Under the pieces are notes generated by a model. It saw only the letters and a program-made list of their open reading frames with translations, was not told the DNA's origin and searched no databases. Shown here in pieces: positions 10,089-19,527 of a DNA stretch of 64,000 nt; the stretch's first letter is position 1; every line of letters starts with the position of its first letter. The position numbers were made by a program, and so were the translations under genes. Where the stretch lies: the NCBI GenBank assembly GCA_000565255.1, contig ASRH01000004.1:159689-223688 (forward strand), in the 5' to 3' direction. The stretch is from Candidatus Aramenus sulfurataquae (lineage in GTDB: Archaea; Thermoproteota; Thermoprotei_A; Sulfolobales; Sulfolobaceae).

Positions 10089-10961
10089 ATGGATATCGTA
10101 ATAGGCGGAGGCCTTTCTGGCCTTATTCTCGCTAGAAATAAGGGAGCTCTAGTCCTGGAGAGGCAACCTCATCTAGGTGGACTGGTTCACTTTGCGTTTC
10201 AACAGTTTCGCATCCCAGCTATCCCTATCTTAATTAGGAAAAAAGAGGTGCTTGAAAGGATCCTTAAGTCGCCCTCGTTTGAGGAATTCGTCCCGCAAGT
10301 TGTTGTCGAAAAGGAGGAACACCTTAAAGAGAAAGTGTGCGACGAGTGCGCAGAACTGCCGTCATGGCTTAACTTCGAGGGGAAGCTCTACTTGGCTAGT
10401 GACGTGATTTCCGAACTAACCGCAAACGTCAGAGTACTTTACGCTTATCCTACAGCGGTCGACGTTAACAACAGGAAAGTGATAACAAATAAAGGGAGCG
10501 TGATTAAGTATGATACGCTTTACGTCACAAGTTCCAGGATAGAAATGGATGAGATGCTTGGAGTAAAAGAACCACTCTCTTACGTCTCCCTATACGAGTT
10601 GATCCTTTTGTTGCCACATAAGGAGACTGAGTGGAACGTCTACGTCAACGGCAACTCTGGGGTTTCGTTCTCCTACGTTATTAAGGCTGAGCATGAAAGC
10701 TTTGACGTGTATTACGTGTACGCCTTCTTTAAAAAGAACCAAAGGTATCCAGACAGTTACAGGGTATTTGGAGATCTAAAGAGGTTGAAGATAGTCACTA
10801 AGGACGAAGTCCTTGGCTACAGAACCTTGGTCGTTAAGGAGGCGATCCTCTTTGGGGCTCCTGCACAGATGAGCGTCGAGGGGATAAAGCTCTGCGGAAG
10901 GTTAGGGCTGTGGAGTAACCTCAGCGTGGAAGAGACAATAGAGCAAGCCCGTAAATGCTGA
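10089..10961 (+). CDS. FAD/NAD(P)-binding oxidoreductase-like protein
   Basis: The N-terminal dinucleotide-binding motif IVIGGGLSGLILARNKGALVLER ends in the acidic strand-2 residue expected for an FAD-type Rossmann fold, followed by HLGGLVHF. A second Rossmann-type strand is seen at YDTLYVTSS. At 290 residues it is shorter than most amine-oxidase or UDP-galactopyranose-mutase relatives. It has a CDEC pair near residue 80. Substrate is unknown. It converges on the PfkB kinase gene with a 41-base overlap. Confidence 0.6.
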   Translation: MDIVIGGGLSGLILARNKGALVLERQPHLGGLVHFAFQQFRIPAIPILIRKKEVLERILKSPSFEEFVPQVVVEKEEHLKEKVCDECAELPSWLNFEGKLYLASDVISELTANVRVLYAYPTAVDVNNRKVITNKGSVIKYDTLYVTSSRIEMDEMLGVKEPLSYVSLYELILLLPHKETEWNVYVNGNSGVSFSYVIKAEHESFDVYYVYAFFKKNQRYPDSYRVFGDLKRLKIVTKDEVLGYRTLVVKEAILFGAPAQMSVEGIKLCGRLGLWSNLSVEETIEQARKC

Positions 10962-11712
10962 AGTCTTCGGAGGCCCTAAGGGCGTTCTCTGAGGCTGAAA
11001 TCGGGTCTAAACCCATAAGCCTCTTAGTGAAGTAATACCCTAACAGGAAGTCTCCATTACCTACGTTTACGGTCCCCTGTACCGAGGGCACAAACTCCTT
11101 TTCCCTCCTTTGAAAATACAGAGTGAAACCCTTAGAGCCGTGGGAGATTATAACTTCGTTGAAGCCAAGAGAGTACAAGTCGTCTATTGACAACCCAGAG
11201 CTGTCAAGCTCTTCGTCGTTAGCGTGAAATACGTGAAAGTTCTTGTTCGGCGATAATGATGTCCTGGTTAAGGTTACTGGCCTGTTCTCGACGCAGTCCC
11301 TAATTAGCCCTTGAACGTCAAGGGCTATCCTCTTATTTACGTCCAAATTAGGGCACACCTCTTTACATACTGGATTAATCACTACGCCGTCGTAGTCGTT
11401 GAGGTCTTCTGCGTTAACCCTTATGGGCGAGACCTTCTTAACGAGCACGAGTTGCCTAGTATTTCCTTGAATTACTATCCTAAACCTTATGCTGTACTCA
11501 CGTACCTCTATTTTTCTCCCGACTATAAACTCCGGTACTTTGAACTTGAAATCCTTCCCTATTACGCTGAAGACCTCTGGCGTCCCTCCAGCCCTGTAAA
11601 TTCCAAGGGAAGTGTAGAGCGCAGACCCGCCTAACCTTTCCTCTACCTTGCTACCCTCAACTATTTCATCAACAGTAAATCCTCCAACGACAGCCACTCT
11701 AATCCTCTTCAC
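10921..11712 (-). CDS. PfkB-family sugar/nucleoside kinase
   Basis: This ribokinase-fold protein (263 residues) has the glycine-rich substrate region ERLGGSALYTSLGIYRAGG near the N-terminus. The C-terminal anion-hole/catalytic motif VNVGNGDFLLGYYF has GNGD in place of the usual GAGD, with the catalytic Asp kept. The substrate cannot be told. Its start overlaps the end of the zinc-finger gene by 14 bases, so the two are translationally coupled. Confidence 0.75.
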   Translation of the reverse strand: MKRIRVAVVGGFTVDEIVEGSKVEERLGGSALYTSLGIYRAGGTPEVFSVIGKDFKFKVPEFIVGRKIEVREYSIRFRIVIQGNTRQLVLVKKVSPIRVNAEDLNDYDGVVINPVCKEVCPNLDVNKRIALDVQGLIRDCVENRPVTLTRTSLSPNKNFHVFHANDEELDSSGLSIDDLYSLGFNEVIISHGSKGFTLYFQRREKEFVPSVQGTVNVGNGDFLLGYYFTKRLMGLDPISASENALRASEDFSIYGLALLSLPR

Positions 11713-11974
11713 TTTCTTCCTCCTCTTCTTCCTCCTCTACTTCCGACGGTCTCATCTTCGTCCATAGGCTGTACTTGTGTGCCTTTATGTGCTTCACTAG
11801 ATCTGCTTGGTGGAAAAAGTAGCTTCCGTGATCTGGAACACCGCCGTTTAGACAAACAGGACTGCACATGGGACATGCATAGAGCCTGGTTACCTCGTCA
11901 TAGCAGACCTCGTATTTCTTTCCGTCAACGTCAATTTCAGTTTTTTTCCATTTCGGCGTCCATCTGTTACCCAT
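11699..11974 (-). CDS. Zinc-finger protein with acidic tail
   Basis: The 91-residue protein contains CPMC...C, followed by HQADLVKHIKAH, consistent with a C2H2-like finger. It ends in a run of glutamates (VEEEEEEEESEED). The N-terminus is basic (GNRWTPKWKKTE). Such Sulfolobales proteins are conserved but uncharacterised. The coupling to a PfkB kinase suggests a shared regulatory or metabolic job, which is inference. Confidence 0.65.
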   Translation of the reverse strand: MGNRWTPKWKKTEIDVDGKKYEVCYDEVTRLYACPMCSPVCLNGGVPDHGSYFFHQADLVKHIKAHKYSLWTKMRPSEVEEEEEEEESEED

Positions 11975-12040
11975 TTTTACCTTAGTGACATTGATTGGTA
12001 AGCAATTCTTAAAATGTTATTCTGTCAATCCATAGTAAGA

Positions 12041-12048
12041 TTTAAAAA
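12041..12048 (+). promoter_or_regulatory. TATA box for hexuloisomerase gene
   Basis: TTTAAAAA stands 15-22 bases before the TTG start at 12063. It is closer than usual, so translation may begin at a later codon (TTG 12069 or ATG 12132). Confidence 0.35.
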
Positions 12049-12062
12049 TTCATTTCCGATAT

Positions 12063-12719
12063 TTGGAATTGGTCGGAAAATACTTGTCATCCTCCCCCTC
12101 CCTTCTTAACCTTCCCCTTAGCTTAAAAACCATGTACGATATAACCGAGTTCATAATTAGGGGAGTTCGATTAATAAAACCCGAACAAGTAGAGAAGATG
12201 ATAGACCTCCTGGAGGAGTTCTACAAGACCCATAGGAATGGCAAAGTGCTCGTTATGGGAGCTGGAAGGAGTGGGCTCGTTGGCAGAGCGTTTGCGATGA
12301 GACTTCTCCACTTGGGCTACAACGCCTACGTGTTGGGTGAGACCATTACACCCGCAATAGGGGAAAAGGACATAGCTATAGCTATATCGGGATCTGGAAA
12401 AACTCGCCTTATACAGACCGCTACTGAGGCAGCAAAGGAAGCCAAAGCCACACTGATTGCCATAACGAGCTACGCCGATAGTCCCATAGGCAGGATTGCA
12501 GACGTGGTGGTAGAGATCCCTGGGAGGACAAAGCACTCCAAGAATGAGGATTACTTCGCAAGGCAGATACTTGGCATAACAGAACCCCTGGCACCCTTGG
12601 GTACGTTATTTGAGGACACCACTCAGATATTCTTGGACGGCGTGGTCGCGGAACTCATGATAAGGTTAAAGAAGTCCGAGGAGGATCTGAGGCAGATTCA
12701 CGCTAACATAGAGCTGTAA
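12063..12719 (+). CDS. 6-phospho-3-hexuloisomerase (SIS domain)
   Basis: PHI interconverts 3-hexulose 6-phosphate and fructose 6-phosphate, and in archaea works with hexulose-phosphate synthase in the ribulose-monophosphate route to pentoses. The SIS fold shows [44 protein letters not shown] and a C-terminal [17 protein letters not shown] helix, matching the family. The TTG start is uncertain; the ATG at 12132 gives a 195-residue protein nearer the usual length. The synthase gene is not in this window. Confidence 0.85.
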   Translation: MELVGKYLSSSPSLLNLPLSLKTMYDITEFIIRGVRLIKPEQVEKMIDLLEEFYKTHRNGKVLVMGAGRSGLVGRAFAMRLLHLGYNAYVLGETITPAIGEKDIAIAISGSGKTRLIQTATEAAKEAKATLIAITSYADSPIGRIADVVVEIPGRTKHSKNEDYFARQILGITEPLAPLGTLFEDTTQIFLDGVVAELMIRLKKSEEDLRQIHANIEL

Positions 12720-12762
12720 CTTTCGCTCCGCCCACGCTCCTTTTTATTCCTTTTTCCTTATC

Positions 12763-14559
12763 ATGGAAGTAAAGCAGGAGAAGTTGTCGTTCCTTGTGGT
12801 TATCGTCCTGCCCGTAATTTTAGCCGTAGTCTATAAGGACCCTTTCTTTCTTTTGCTTTCTATGATATCTTTAATTCTCATTCTCAAGAGAGGACTCATA
12901 GACTTAGGCTCGCTTTGGTTTCTTGGACAGTCTAAGCCAGCTCTAGCTGTTAAGGTAGATGAAGGGTTAATTATTAGCGGGAACGAGTACATAGGCGTCG
13001 TGGAGGTACACGACGTTCCGGTAAACTACAGAGACGTCTCGGAACTAAGCCTCAAGAACCTCATCGTGTCGTTTTACAAGGTGGTGAACGTTGGCAAGCA
13101 AGTGGACATAACATTTAGGAAGAAACACGTGGATATAGGAAAATATAAGGAAAAGCTCATTCATAGGGCTCAGAACTTGAGAGTGATTGTTGAATCAGAT
13201 CCCTCCAACACCAGAGCAAGAAGCGAGTTAGATCTAGTAAACAACATCTTGGAAAGACTTAACGAAGGTGAGATTCCTTTTAAATACGTCATCTTTATCC
13301 TGGTGCGTTCGTCGAGCAAGGAAGAGGCGTTGCAGATTTCCAAGGTTATAATCAGGGGACTAGACGGACTAGGCCTTAAGGCCAGACTGGCTAGTAGAGC
13401 TGATATATTAGACCTCCTGTTCCTCAAGGAGCTCAAAGACGGTTCCACAGCGCTTTCATTGCAAGTTCCTTTTCTCACGCCCTTTTCAGTAGAGAAGCTA
13501 CCAGAGCTGGAAGTGAGGTCGGAGGGAATCTATTTAGGTAACGACATTGAGAGGAACATGCCTGTCTTCTGGAACATAGAAAAGGTTGAGAACCCACAAA
13601 TGTTGGTCATAGGGCCCTCGGGTTCCGGAAAGACAGAGTTCCTCATTTCTGTAGGCTCAAAAATAGCGTTACAAGAGTCTATTCCAGTGCTGTTCTTTGA
13701 CGTAAAGGGCGACATAAAGAGGAGGTTAAGGGAGAGGAAAGTTCCATTCAAGTTGCTGAACCCTCTTCTGTATAGTATATCGATGCTGGAGCCAAATTCC
13801 GTACACTATACGCTAAGGGCAATACAGCTGGAGAGGATTATAGCGAATTCGTTTTCTTTGGATAGGGTATACAGTTCAATAATCTTTCACCTCCTCAATT
13901 CCCTATTTGAGGAATACGCCTCGGGAAAGCTGCAGAAGTTAAGCTGGGATCTAGTAGAGGAAAGGGCCAAAAACCAGTTTGACGAAGTTACCTTCCTCGT
14001 CTTGTCAAAGATCATCGAAATATTAAAGGTAGCGGATCACGAAGGTCCCCCGTTGCTTAATCAGATCTCACAAGGAGTTAACGTGATAGACCTAAGCCTT
14101 ATTAAGTCAGAGGTTTTGAGGAGATTAATAATACTCTCTGTACTTCAGGATTTTTACAACAAGTATTCCTCCATTGTCGACGAGGGACTTAGGGCCGTTT
14201 TAGTGATAGACGAAGCCTGGACCATATTAAGGAACGAGAGGGAGGAGTATCCAATTGTGTCGGACATTGTAAAGAGGGGAAGAGGCTTCGGAATATCGCT
14301 ACTCATGGCAACGCAAAACGTGGAAGACCTTGGGGATCTGGTGAACGTCTACTTAGACAACGTAGGACTGCTTGTGGTGATGAATAACGGGGACAAGAAG
14401 TTCTGGAACGATACTGTGAAGAGATTCGCTAGTATAACCGACCAAGACGTGGAGATTAGGCTCTCTTACATGGGAAAGGGGGAAGCACTAGTGAGATTCT
14501 TAGGAGACCCAAGGCCATTGATCGTTAAATTACACGTGCTAGCTGCTGGCCCTGTCTAG
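12763..14559 (+). CDS. cedB: CedB, HerA/VirB4-like ATPase of crenarchaeal DNA import
   Basis: The 598-residue protein has two N-terminal membrane helices (residues about 8-45), an intermediate domain, and a P-loop ATPase with Walker A IGPSGSGKTEF near residue 283, Walker B AVLVIDEAW near 480 and the sensor-like LLMATQNVEDL. This layout and its position immediately before the lysine operon, as in Sulfolobus acidocaldarius (Saci_0748 area), identify CedB. CedB powers import of chromosomal DNA between UV-damaged aggregated cells with the membrane protein CedA. CedA is not in this window. Confidence 0.85.
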   Translation: MEVKQEKLSFLVVIVLPVILAVVYKDPFFLLLSMISLILILKRGLIDLGSLWFLGQSKPALAVKVDEGLIISGNEYIGVVEVHDVPVNYRDVSELSLKNLIVSFYKVVNVGKQVDITFRKKHVDIGKYKEKLIHRAQNLRVIVESDPSNTRARSELDLVNNILERLNEGEIPFKYVIFILVRSSSKEEALQISKVIIRGLDGLGLKARLASRADILDLLFLKELKDGSTALSLQVPFLTPFSVEKLPELEVRSEGIYLGNDIERNMPVFWNIEKVENPQMLVIGPSGSGKTEFLISVGSKIALQESIPVLFFDVKGDIKRRLRERKVPFKLLNPLLYSISMLEPNSVHYTLRAIQLERIIANSFSLDRVYSSIIFHLLNSLFEEYASGKLQKLSWDLVEERAKNQFDEVTFLVLSKIIEILKVADHEGPPLLNQISQGVNVIDLSLIKSEVLRRLIILSVLQDFYNKYSSIVDEGLRAVLVIDEAWTILRNEREEYPIVSDIVKRGRGFGISLLMATQNVEDLGDLVNVYLDNVGLLVVMNNGDKKFWNDTVKRFASITDQDVEIRLSYMGKGEALVRFLGDPRPLIVKLHVLAAGPV

Positions 14560-14964
14560 TATTACTTGGATCGCCGTCTTGATCTTGTTTAGGGTAAGGT
14601 CTTCCTTTACGTTGCTGATTGCTATTTCCTTGATAGCATCGTTGTCAAACACTATGTTATAGTCTATTTTGTCAGTCGCCTTGGAGTCCTCCAGGATCTT
14701 ACTGAGGGCGTTGAGGTAAGCTCTGTGCAATGACAACTTTCTCCTCATTACTATTTTAGCTATTGGCGGAGTAAAGTAAACCTCAGCGACGATTTCTCCC
14801 CTTCTGTTCTTTATGGAGTCTATGCTCCCCTTATTACCTCTGACCGGAGCGTAACCAGACTCTACTAGGCTCAGTAAGTACTCGTAGTATTCAAGTTCCT
14901 TTTTAAGTGACGATATCTTGCTCTCCAGAAACTTCTTAAGCTCGTCGGTGTTGGTTTCCATCAT
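14539..14964 (-). CDS. Hypothetical coiled-coil protein next to cedB
   Basis: The 141-residue protein starts with a charged helix (residues 5-35, ELKKFLESKISSLKKELEYY), likely a coiled coil. Then comes an alpha/beta part with GEIVAEVYFTPPIAKIV. No known domain is recognised. It converges on cedB with a 21-base overlap and diverges from lysY across 57 bases. The position beside cedB is also the arrangement I recall from other Sulfolobales, but no role is known. Confidence 0.6.
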   Translation of the reverse strand: MMETNTDELKKFLESKISSLKKELEYYEYLLSLVESGYAPVRGNKGSIDSIKNRRGEIVAEVYFTPPIAKIVMRRKLSLHRAYLNALSKILEDSKATDKIDYNIVFDNDAIKEIAISNVKEDLTLNKIKTAIQVILDRASS

Positions 14965-14985
14965 TAAAATCTAGTTGAATTCATT

Positions 14986-14997
14986 ATTATTTATAAG
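14986..14997 (+). promoter_or_regulatory. TATA box for the lysY operon
   Basis: TATTTATAAG ends about 25 bases before the ATG of lysY, the spacing of a leaderless Sulfolobales promoter. Confidence 0.45.
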
Positions 14998-15021
14998 TTG
15001 AGTTTTGACTTTGTTGATTAA

Positions 15022-16071
15022 ATGATAAGAGTAGCAGTTGTCGGAGGTTCTGGTTACACGGGGCTTGAGCTCCTAAGGATACTAGCAGTCCATAGGGAAG
15101 TAGAAGTTACGATGATAACATCAAGAGAGTACGCAGGCAAGCCCATCTCCTTAGTACATCCCAACTTGAGGGGAATCTACAACATGAACTTCAGCGACTT
15201 TTCGCTCGACAAGGTAGGGGATAGGGCGGACACGGTGTTTCTAGCATTACCTCACACCGTATCGCTGAATTACGTACCTAAGCTACTTGAAATGGGGTTA
15301 CAAGTGGTAGACCTCAGCGCAGACTTCAGGCTAAAGAACCCGGAGTTATACAAGGTCTGGTACGACATAGAGCACCCATATCCAGATCTCCTCAAAAAAG
15401 CTGTTTACGGCCTGCCCGAGCTTCATTTCGAGGAGCTCAAGGGTGCAAAGCTAATAGCGTCTCCTGGATGTAACGCCACAGCTACAATACTTGCCCTAGC
15501 CCCAATAGTGGCCTCCGGTATCACGAGCGATCTTAGATTCGTTAGCGACGTGAAGGTCTCCAGTAGTGAGGGGGGAGCTAAGCCACACGAAGGTTCGCAC
15601 CATCCAGAAAGGGAGAACGCGATAAGACCTTACGAGGCTACGGGGCACAGACACGCAGCGGAGGCCGAACAGGAGCTTAGTAGATTAGCTGGAAAAGAAG
15701 TTAAGGTCAGCATAGTCCCCCATGCCGTAAGCAGTGTAAGAGGCGCCCTAGCTTCAGCTCACGTTTGGACAGACATTCCCTTAAAGGAAATGGACGTATG
15801 GAAGAGAGTAGCCGAGTTCTATCGCGGTAGGAAGTTCATCAGAATAATAAGGGGGAACGTTCATCCGTATCCAGATCCGAAGTACGTAATAGGTAGCAAC
15901 TTTGCCGACGTAGGTTTTGCTGTTGAGACCAGAGTCAATAGGCTGACTATGTTTGCCGCAATCGACAACCTCATGAAGGGCGCTGCTGGACAAGCAGTGC
16001 AAAGCTTTAACATCTCCAACGGTCTAAGCGAGGACGAGGGGCTAAGACTACCTCCACTGAGGCCTGCGTAA
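15022..16071 (+). CDS. lysY: LysW-aminoadipyl/glutamyl-phosphate reductase
   Basis: LysY reduces the LysW-bound acyl phosphate to the semialdehyde in lysine synthesis, and in Sulfolobales also in arginine synthesis. The ArgC fold is clear: VVGGSGYTGLELLRIL (NADP binding), the nucleophile C150 in ASPGCNATATILAL, and the active-site histidine in SVVPHAV-like IVPHAVSSVRGA. Length is 349 residues. Its stop shares one base with the start of lysZ (TAATG), so the pair is translationally coupled. Confidence 0.95.
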   Translation: MIRVAVVGGSGYTGLELLRILAVHREVEVTMITSREYAGKPISLVHPNLRGIYNMNFSDFSLDKVGDRADTVFLALPHTVSLNYVPKLLEMGLQVVDLSADFRLKNPELYKVWYDIEHPYPDLLKKAVYGLPELHFEELKGAKLIASPGCNATATILALAPIVASGITSDLRFVSDVKVSSSEGGAKPHEGSHHPERENAIRPYEATGHRHAAEAEQELSRLAGKEVKVSIVPHAVSSVRGALASAHVWTDIPLKEMDVWKRVAEFYRGRKFIRIIRGNVHPYPDPKYVIGSNFADVGFAVETRVNRLTMFAAIDNLMKGAAGQAVQSFNISNGLSEDEGLRLPPLRPA

Positions 16072-16859
16072 TGATAGTCGTAAAAGCCGGTGGAAGGATA
16101 ATAAGGGACAACTTTGAGCAGTTAGTTAACAGTCTGAGCAAGCTTAACGAAAAGGTCGTATTCGTCCACGGGGGCGGGGACATAGTATCCGAGTACTCCA
16201 AGAGGATGGGAGTAGAGCCAGTATTCGTGACCTCTCCTGAGGGAATAAGAAGTAGGTACACTAGCAAGGAGGAACTGGAAGTCTTTATCATGGTAATGAA
16301 CTTAATTAATAAAAGAATAGTTACAGGCTTAGTCAGCAAGGGGAAGAAGGCTATAGGGATCACAGGGGCGGACGGACCTTCAGTTTTAGCCCAGAGGAAG
16401 AAGAAAATAGTCATCGTAGACGAGAGGGGAAGGAAAAGGATTATTGAAGGAGGTTACACGGGCAAAATTACTTCAGTTAACTCAGACTACATAGTCTCCC
16501 TCTTCTCAAGCGTGGACAGCGTAATCGTAGCGCCGTTAGCTGTCGACTTAGAGGAGAACACCCTCCTAAACGTTGATGGAGATCAAATGGCCTTTAGCAT
16601 AGCAAAGGCGCTCAAGGCCGAGACCCTAGTTTTCTTGACAGACGTAGAGGGCGTGTTATTTGAAGGCAAAGTAGTTCCCAAAATGAGCGTAACAGAGGCA
16701 AAGGAGATGTCGAAAAAGGTTGGGGCGGGTATGAACAGGAAAATACTCATGGCAGCTGAGGCTGTGGAGTCAGGGGTTGGCAAGGTTATAATATCTTCTG
16801 GAAAAATAGAAGATTCAATAAACAACGCGTTAAAAGGAAATGGAACGGTGATAGTTTGA
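16071..16859 (+). CDS. lysZ: LysW-aminoadipate/glutamate kinase
   Basis: LysZ phosphorylates the side-chain carboxylate of aminoadipate (or glutamate) attached to LysW. It is an amino-acid kinase of the ArgB type, with VVKAGGRIIRDN, VFVHGGGDIVSEYSKR, GITGADGPSVLAQRKK, NVDGDQMAFSIAKAL and LTDVEGVL. The run of lysines at RKKKIV fits binding of the acidic LysW tail. It overlaps lysM by four bases. Confidence 0.95.
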   Translation: MIVVKAGGRIIRDNFEQLVNSLSKLNEKVVFVHGGGDIVSEYSKRMGVEPVFVTSPEGIRSRYTSKEELEVFIMVMNLINKRIVTGLVSKGKKAIGITGADGPSVLAQRKKKIVIVDERGRKRIIEGGYTGKITSVNSDYIVSLFSSVDSVIVAPLAVDLEENTLLNVDGDQMAFSIAKALKAETLVFLTDVEGVLFEGKVVPKMSVTEAKEMSKKVGAGMNRKILMAAEAVESGVGKVIISSGKIEDSINNALKGNGTVIV

Positions 16860-17281
16860 GTTCCAAGGTAGACGACAAGGACCTAAAGATATTGGAGTTT
16901 TTAAAGAAAAACGCTAGGACACCTTATACTATTATAGCAAAGGAACTTAAGATAAGCGAGGCTGCGGTTAGGAAAAGAATAGAGAAGTTGATAAGGCAGG
17001 ACGTAATCAAGAGATTTACCATAGAATACGAGCTGGAGAACGAAGTGAAGGCAATTGTGATGGTCAAGTCTACTCCGCAGATCCCCACCCCTGAGATATC
17101 CAAGAAGATAGTTAAGATCTCTGGCGTGGAAACTGTTTACGAGACCACTGGGGACTACGACATAATAGTCATAGTGAGGGGAATAAACATAGCCTCAATC
17201 AATAAGACGATAGATGAGATTAGGAGCATCCAGGGTGTAGTAGGTACTAACAGTACTATAATACTTCGTACATGGTTTTAA
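16856..17281 (+). CDS. lysM: Lrp/AsnC-type regulator LysM
   Basis: LysM is the lysine-responsive activator of this operon in Sulfolobus solfataricus. The 141-residue protein has an N-terminal helix-turn-helix (ILEFLKKNARTPYTIIAKELKISEAAVRKRIEKL) and a C-terminal RAM effector domain with VYETTGDYDIIVIVRG. It begins with a TTG overlapping lysZ. A palindrome directly behind its stop codon, ahead of lysW, may be its own binding site. Confidence 0.92.
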   Translation: MSSKVDDKDLKILEFLKKNARTPYTIIAKELKISEAAVRKRIEKLIRQDVIKRFTIEYELENEVKAIVMVKSTPQIPTPEISKKIVKISGVETVYETTGDYDIIVIVRGINIASINKTIDEIRSIQGVVGTNSTIILRTWF

Positions 17282-17308
17282 GTTCGAACTACTTATTTTC
17301 ATATAAGC
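17281..17308 (+). promoter_or_regulatory. Putative LysM operator and TATA box before lysW
   Basis: The perfect palindrome AGTTCGAACT (17281-17290) stands 10 bases upstream of ATATAAG (17301-17307), about 40-48 bases before the lysW ATG. LysM of S. solfataricus is known to bind just upstream of the lysW promoter, so this site fits an activator position. The assignment is by position and symmetry. Confidence 0.5.
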
Positions 17309-17348
17309 TTTTGAACACTTTACTTGTATATTTGATACTTGACCCAAT

Positions 17349-17519
17349 ATGGTATCCTTAAAATGCCCCGTTTGTGGAGGAACAGTAAACGTCCCAGACG
17401 ACGCTTTGCCAGGGGAAATAATAGAGCACGAATGTGGAGCCCAACTTGAGGTATATAACGACAAAGGTAGGTTAGCCCTTAGGTTAGCAGAGCAAGTAGG
17501 TGAGGACTGGGGAGAGTGA
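17349..17519 (+). CDS. lysW: Amino-group carrier protein LysW
   Basis: LysW is the small carrier whose C-terminal glutamate gamma-carboxyl holds aminoadipate or glutamate during lysine and arginine synthesis. The 56-residue sequence has the zinc-binding CPVCGG pair, HECGAQLEV, and the essential C-terminal EDWGE. It is too short for many gene finders. It overlaps lysX by four bases (GTGA). Confidence 0.97.
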   Translation: MVSLKCPVCGGTVNVPDDALPGEIIEHECGAQLEVYNDKGRLALRLAEQVGEDWGE

Positions 17520-18367
17520 TTTTAGGTATAGCGTACGACCTAGCTAGGTGGGAGGAGAAGAATCTCTTCCACGAGGCCCAGAGGCTAGGTCATAAGGTAG
17601 TGCCTTTGTTTTCCAAGGATTTTTACGTCCTTTTCTCAGAGGACAATGGTCTTCCAAGTATGGACGTGGTTATTCAGAGGAATACCTCCCACAGTAGGGC
17701 GTTTTCTACGTCGGCGATCTTAGAGAGCCTTAACTACAAAGTTGTCAACGACTCCTCTACGTTAATGCGGTGTGAAAACAAGCTTGTGACAACGTCCATC
17801 CTAGCGAGACATGGCATACCGGTGCCCAAGACTGGGATAGCCTTCTCCAAGGAACACGCGTTTGAGATAGCTAATAAGCTGGGGTACCCAGTGGTAGTGA
17901 AACCAGTGGAGGGTAGTTGGGGTAGGATGGTAGCCAAGGCAGATAACGAGGACTCGCTGAGGAGCCTTTTCGAGTACCAAGAGTATACTACAATGCCCTA
18001 CAAGTACGTTTACTACGTCCAGGAGTTCGTGGAGAAGCCTAACAGAGACATAAGGATATTTGTCGTGGGGGACGAGACGCCAGTAGGGATATACAGGGTT
18101 AACTCCAAGAACTGGAGGACTAACACAGCGCTTGGAGCAACTGCAGAACCATTGAAGATAGATGAAGAACTAAGGGAGTTAGCGTTAAAGGTTAAGGAAG
18201 TCATAGGGGGATTTTTCTTGGGCATTGACGTCTTTGAGGACAAGGACAGGGGCTACTTGGTAGGCGAAGTAAATGGAGTTCCAGAATATAAAAACACAGT
18301 TAGGGTAAACAATTTTAACCTATCGGAGTACTTGATCAGAAAGCTCGAGGAGTGGATTAGGAAATGA
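17516..18367 (+). CDS. lysX: LysW-aminoadipate ligase (ATP-grasp)
   Basis: LysX ligates alpha-aminoadipate to the C-terminus of LysW. It is an ATP-grasp enzyme with [39 protein letters not shown] and the metal/substrate strand [18 protein letters not shown]. The close paralogue ArgX uses glutamate. Operon position between lysW and lysJ favours LysX, but the residues that choose the substrate were not compared. The start is a GTG inside the lysW stop. Confidence 0.88.
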   Translation: MILGIAYDLARWEEKNLFHEAQRLGHKVVPLFSKDFYVLFSEDNGLPSMDVVIQRNTSHSRAFSTSAILESLNYKVVNDSSTLMRCENKLVTTSILARHGIPVPKTGIAFSKEHAFEIANKLGYPVVVKPVEGSWGRMVAKADNEDSLRSLFEYQEYTTMPYKYVYYVQEFVEKPNRDIRIFVVGDETPVGIYRVNSKNWRTNTALGATAEPLKIDEELRELALKVKEVIGGFFLGIDVFEDKDRGYLVGEVNGVPEYKNTVRVNNFNLSEYLIRKLEEWIRK

Positions 18368-19527
18368 AAATGATAAAATTCTACTCTAGCAGGAACCTCA
18401 GGATAGTGAAGGGAGAAGGACAATACGTGTGGGACGACAAGGGCAGCAAGTACCTCGACCTTCACGCAGGTCACGGAGTAGCCTTCCTCGGTCACAACAA
18501 CAAGACAGTGGTAGAGTACCTAGAGAGGCAGATGTCTCAGATAATGACCTTAACCACGGCATTTGACACTCCAATAAGGGAGGAGATGCTAAGGGAGTTG
18601 GACAAGGTTAAGACTGGCGACCTGGATAACGTGTTCCTCCTGAACAGCGGGACAGAAGCAGTGGAGTTAGCGCTAAAGACGGCGAGGAAAATTACTGGAA
18701 GGAAGAAGGTTATTGCTTTCAAGAACTCCTTCCACGGGAGGACTTTTGGCTCCTTAGCAGTAACGTGGAACAAAAAATACAGGGAGCCCTTTGAGCCCCT
18801 CCCCGGTCCCGTGGAGTTCCTTGAGTTCAATAACGTCGAGGAACTAAAGAAAATTGATGAAAGTACTGGGGCTGTTATAGTGGAGCCAGTACAAGGAGAA
18901 GGCGGTGTAATCCCGGCAACAGAGGAATTTATGAAGGAACTACGGAGGGTAACCCAGGAGAAGGGTGTACTCCTAATAGTAGACGAGGTACAAGCGGGTT
19001 TCGGAAGGACTGGAAAGGTGTGGGCTCATCAACACTTCGGCATAACTCCGGACATAATGACCGCGGGTAAGGCAATAGGCGGCGGGTTCCCTGTAAGCGC
19101 TACCTTTATGCCGGACTGGATAGCGGAGAAGCTAGAAGAAGGCGACCACGGAACTACCTATGGCGGTAACCCAATGGCTGCCGCGGCTGTCACGGCCTCA
19201 GTTAAAGTACTCCTAGAGAACAACGTACCCCAGCAGGCGTGGGAAAAGGGCCAGATGTTCATGAGGATGCTTAAGGAATCGTTGTCCGAGTTTAAGTCTG
19301 TAAGGGAAGTCAGGGGACTGGGGTTAATGATAGGAGTAGACCTAAGGCTAAATCCAGGAAAAGCAATAAAGGTGATGCAGGACAACGGGGTTCTCTCCAT
19401 AAAAGCTGGAGTAACAACTATAAGGTTCTTAGCACCATTTATGATCAACAGGGAGGACATGGAGTGGACTTTAAATGCGCTTAGAAAAGGAATCACTGAA
19501 ACAGAGGGCAAAATCTCTTCTTCTTGA
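18364..19527 (+). CDS. lysJ: LysW-aminoadipate semialdehyde/ornithine transaminase
   Basis: LysJ is a PLP-dependent class III aminotransferase that aminates the LysW-bound semialdehyde. Visible features are [34 protein letters not shown], the [14 protein letters not shown] aspartate strand, and the PLP lysine K236 in [11 protein letters not shown]. It overlaps lysX by four bases and lysK by 53. Confidence 0.95.
   Translation: MKMIKFYSSRNLRIVKGEGQYVWDDKGSKYLDLHAGHGVAFLGHNNKTVVEYLERQMSQIMTLTTAFDTPIREEMLRELDKVKTGDLDNVFLLNSGTEAVELALKTARKITGRKKVIAFKNSFHGRTFGSLAVTWNKKYREPFEPLPGPVEFLEFNNVEELKKIDESTGAVIVEPVQGEGGVIPATEEFMKELRRVTQEKGVLLIVDEVQAGFGRTGKVWAHQHFGITPDIMTAGKAIGGGFPVSATFMPDWIAEKLEEGDHGTTYGGNPMAAAAVTASVKVLLENNVPQQAWEKGQMFMRMLKESLSEFKSVREVRGLGLMIGVDLRLNPGKAIKVMQDNGVLSIKAGVTTIRFLAPFMINREDMEWTLNALRKGITETEGKISSS

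Noticed and set aside
15781..16414. Minus-strand frames opposite lysY and lysZ
   Set aside because: They are shadows; the sense frames carry intact ArgC and ArgB motifs and form an overlapping operon.
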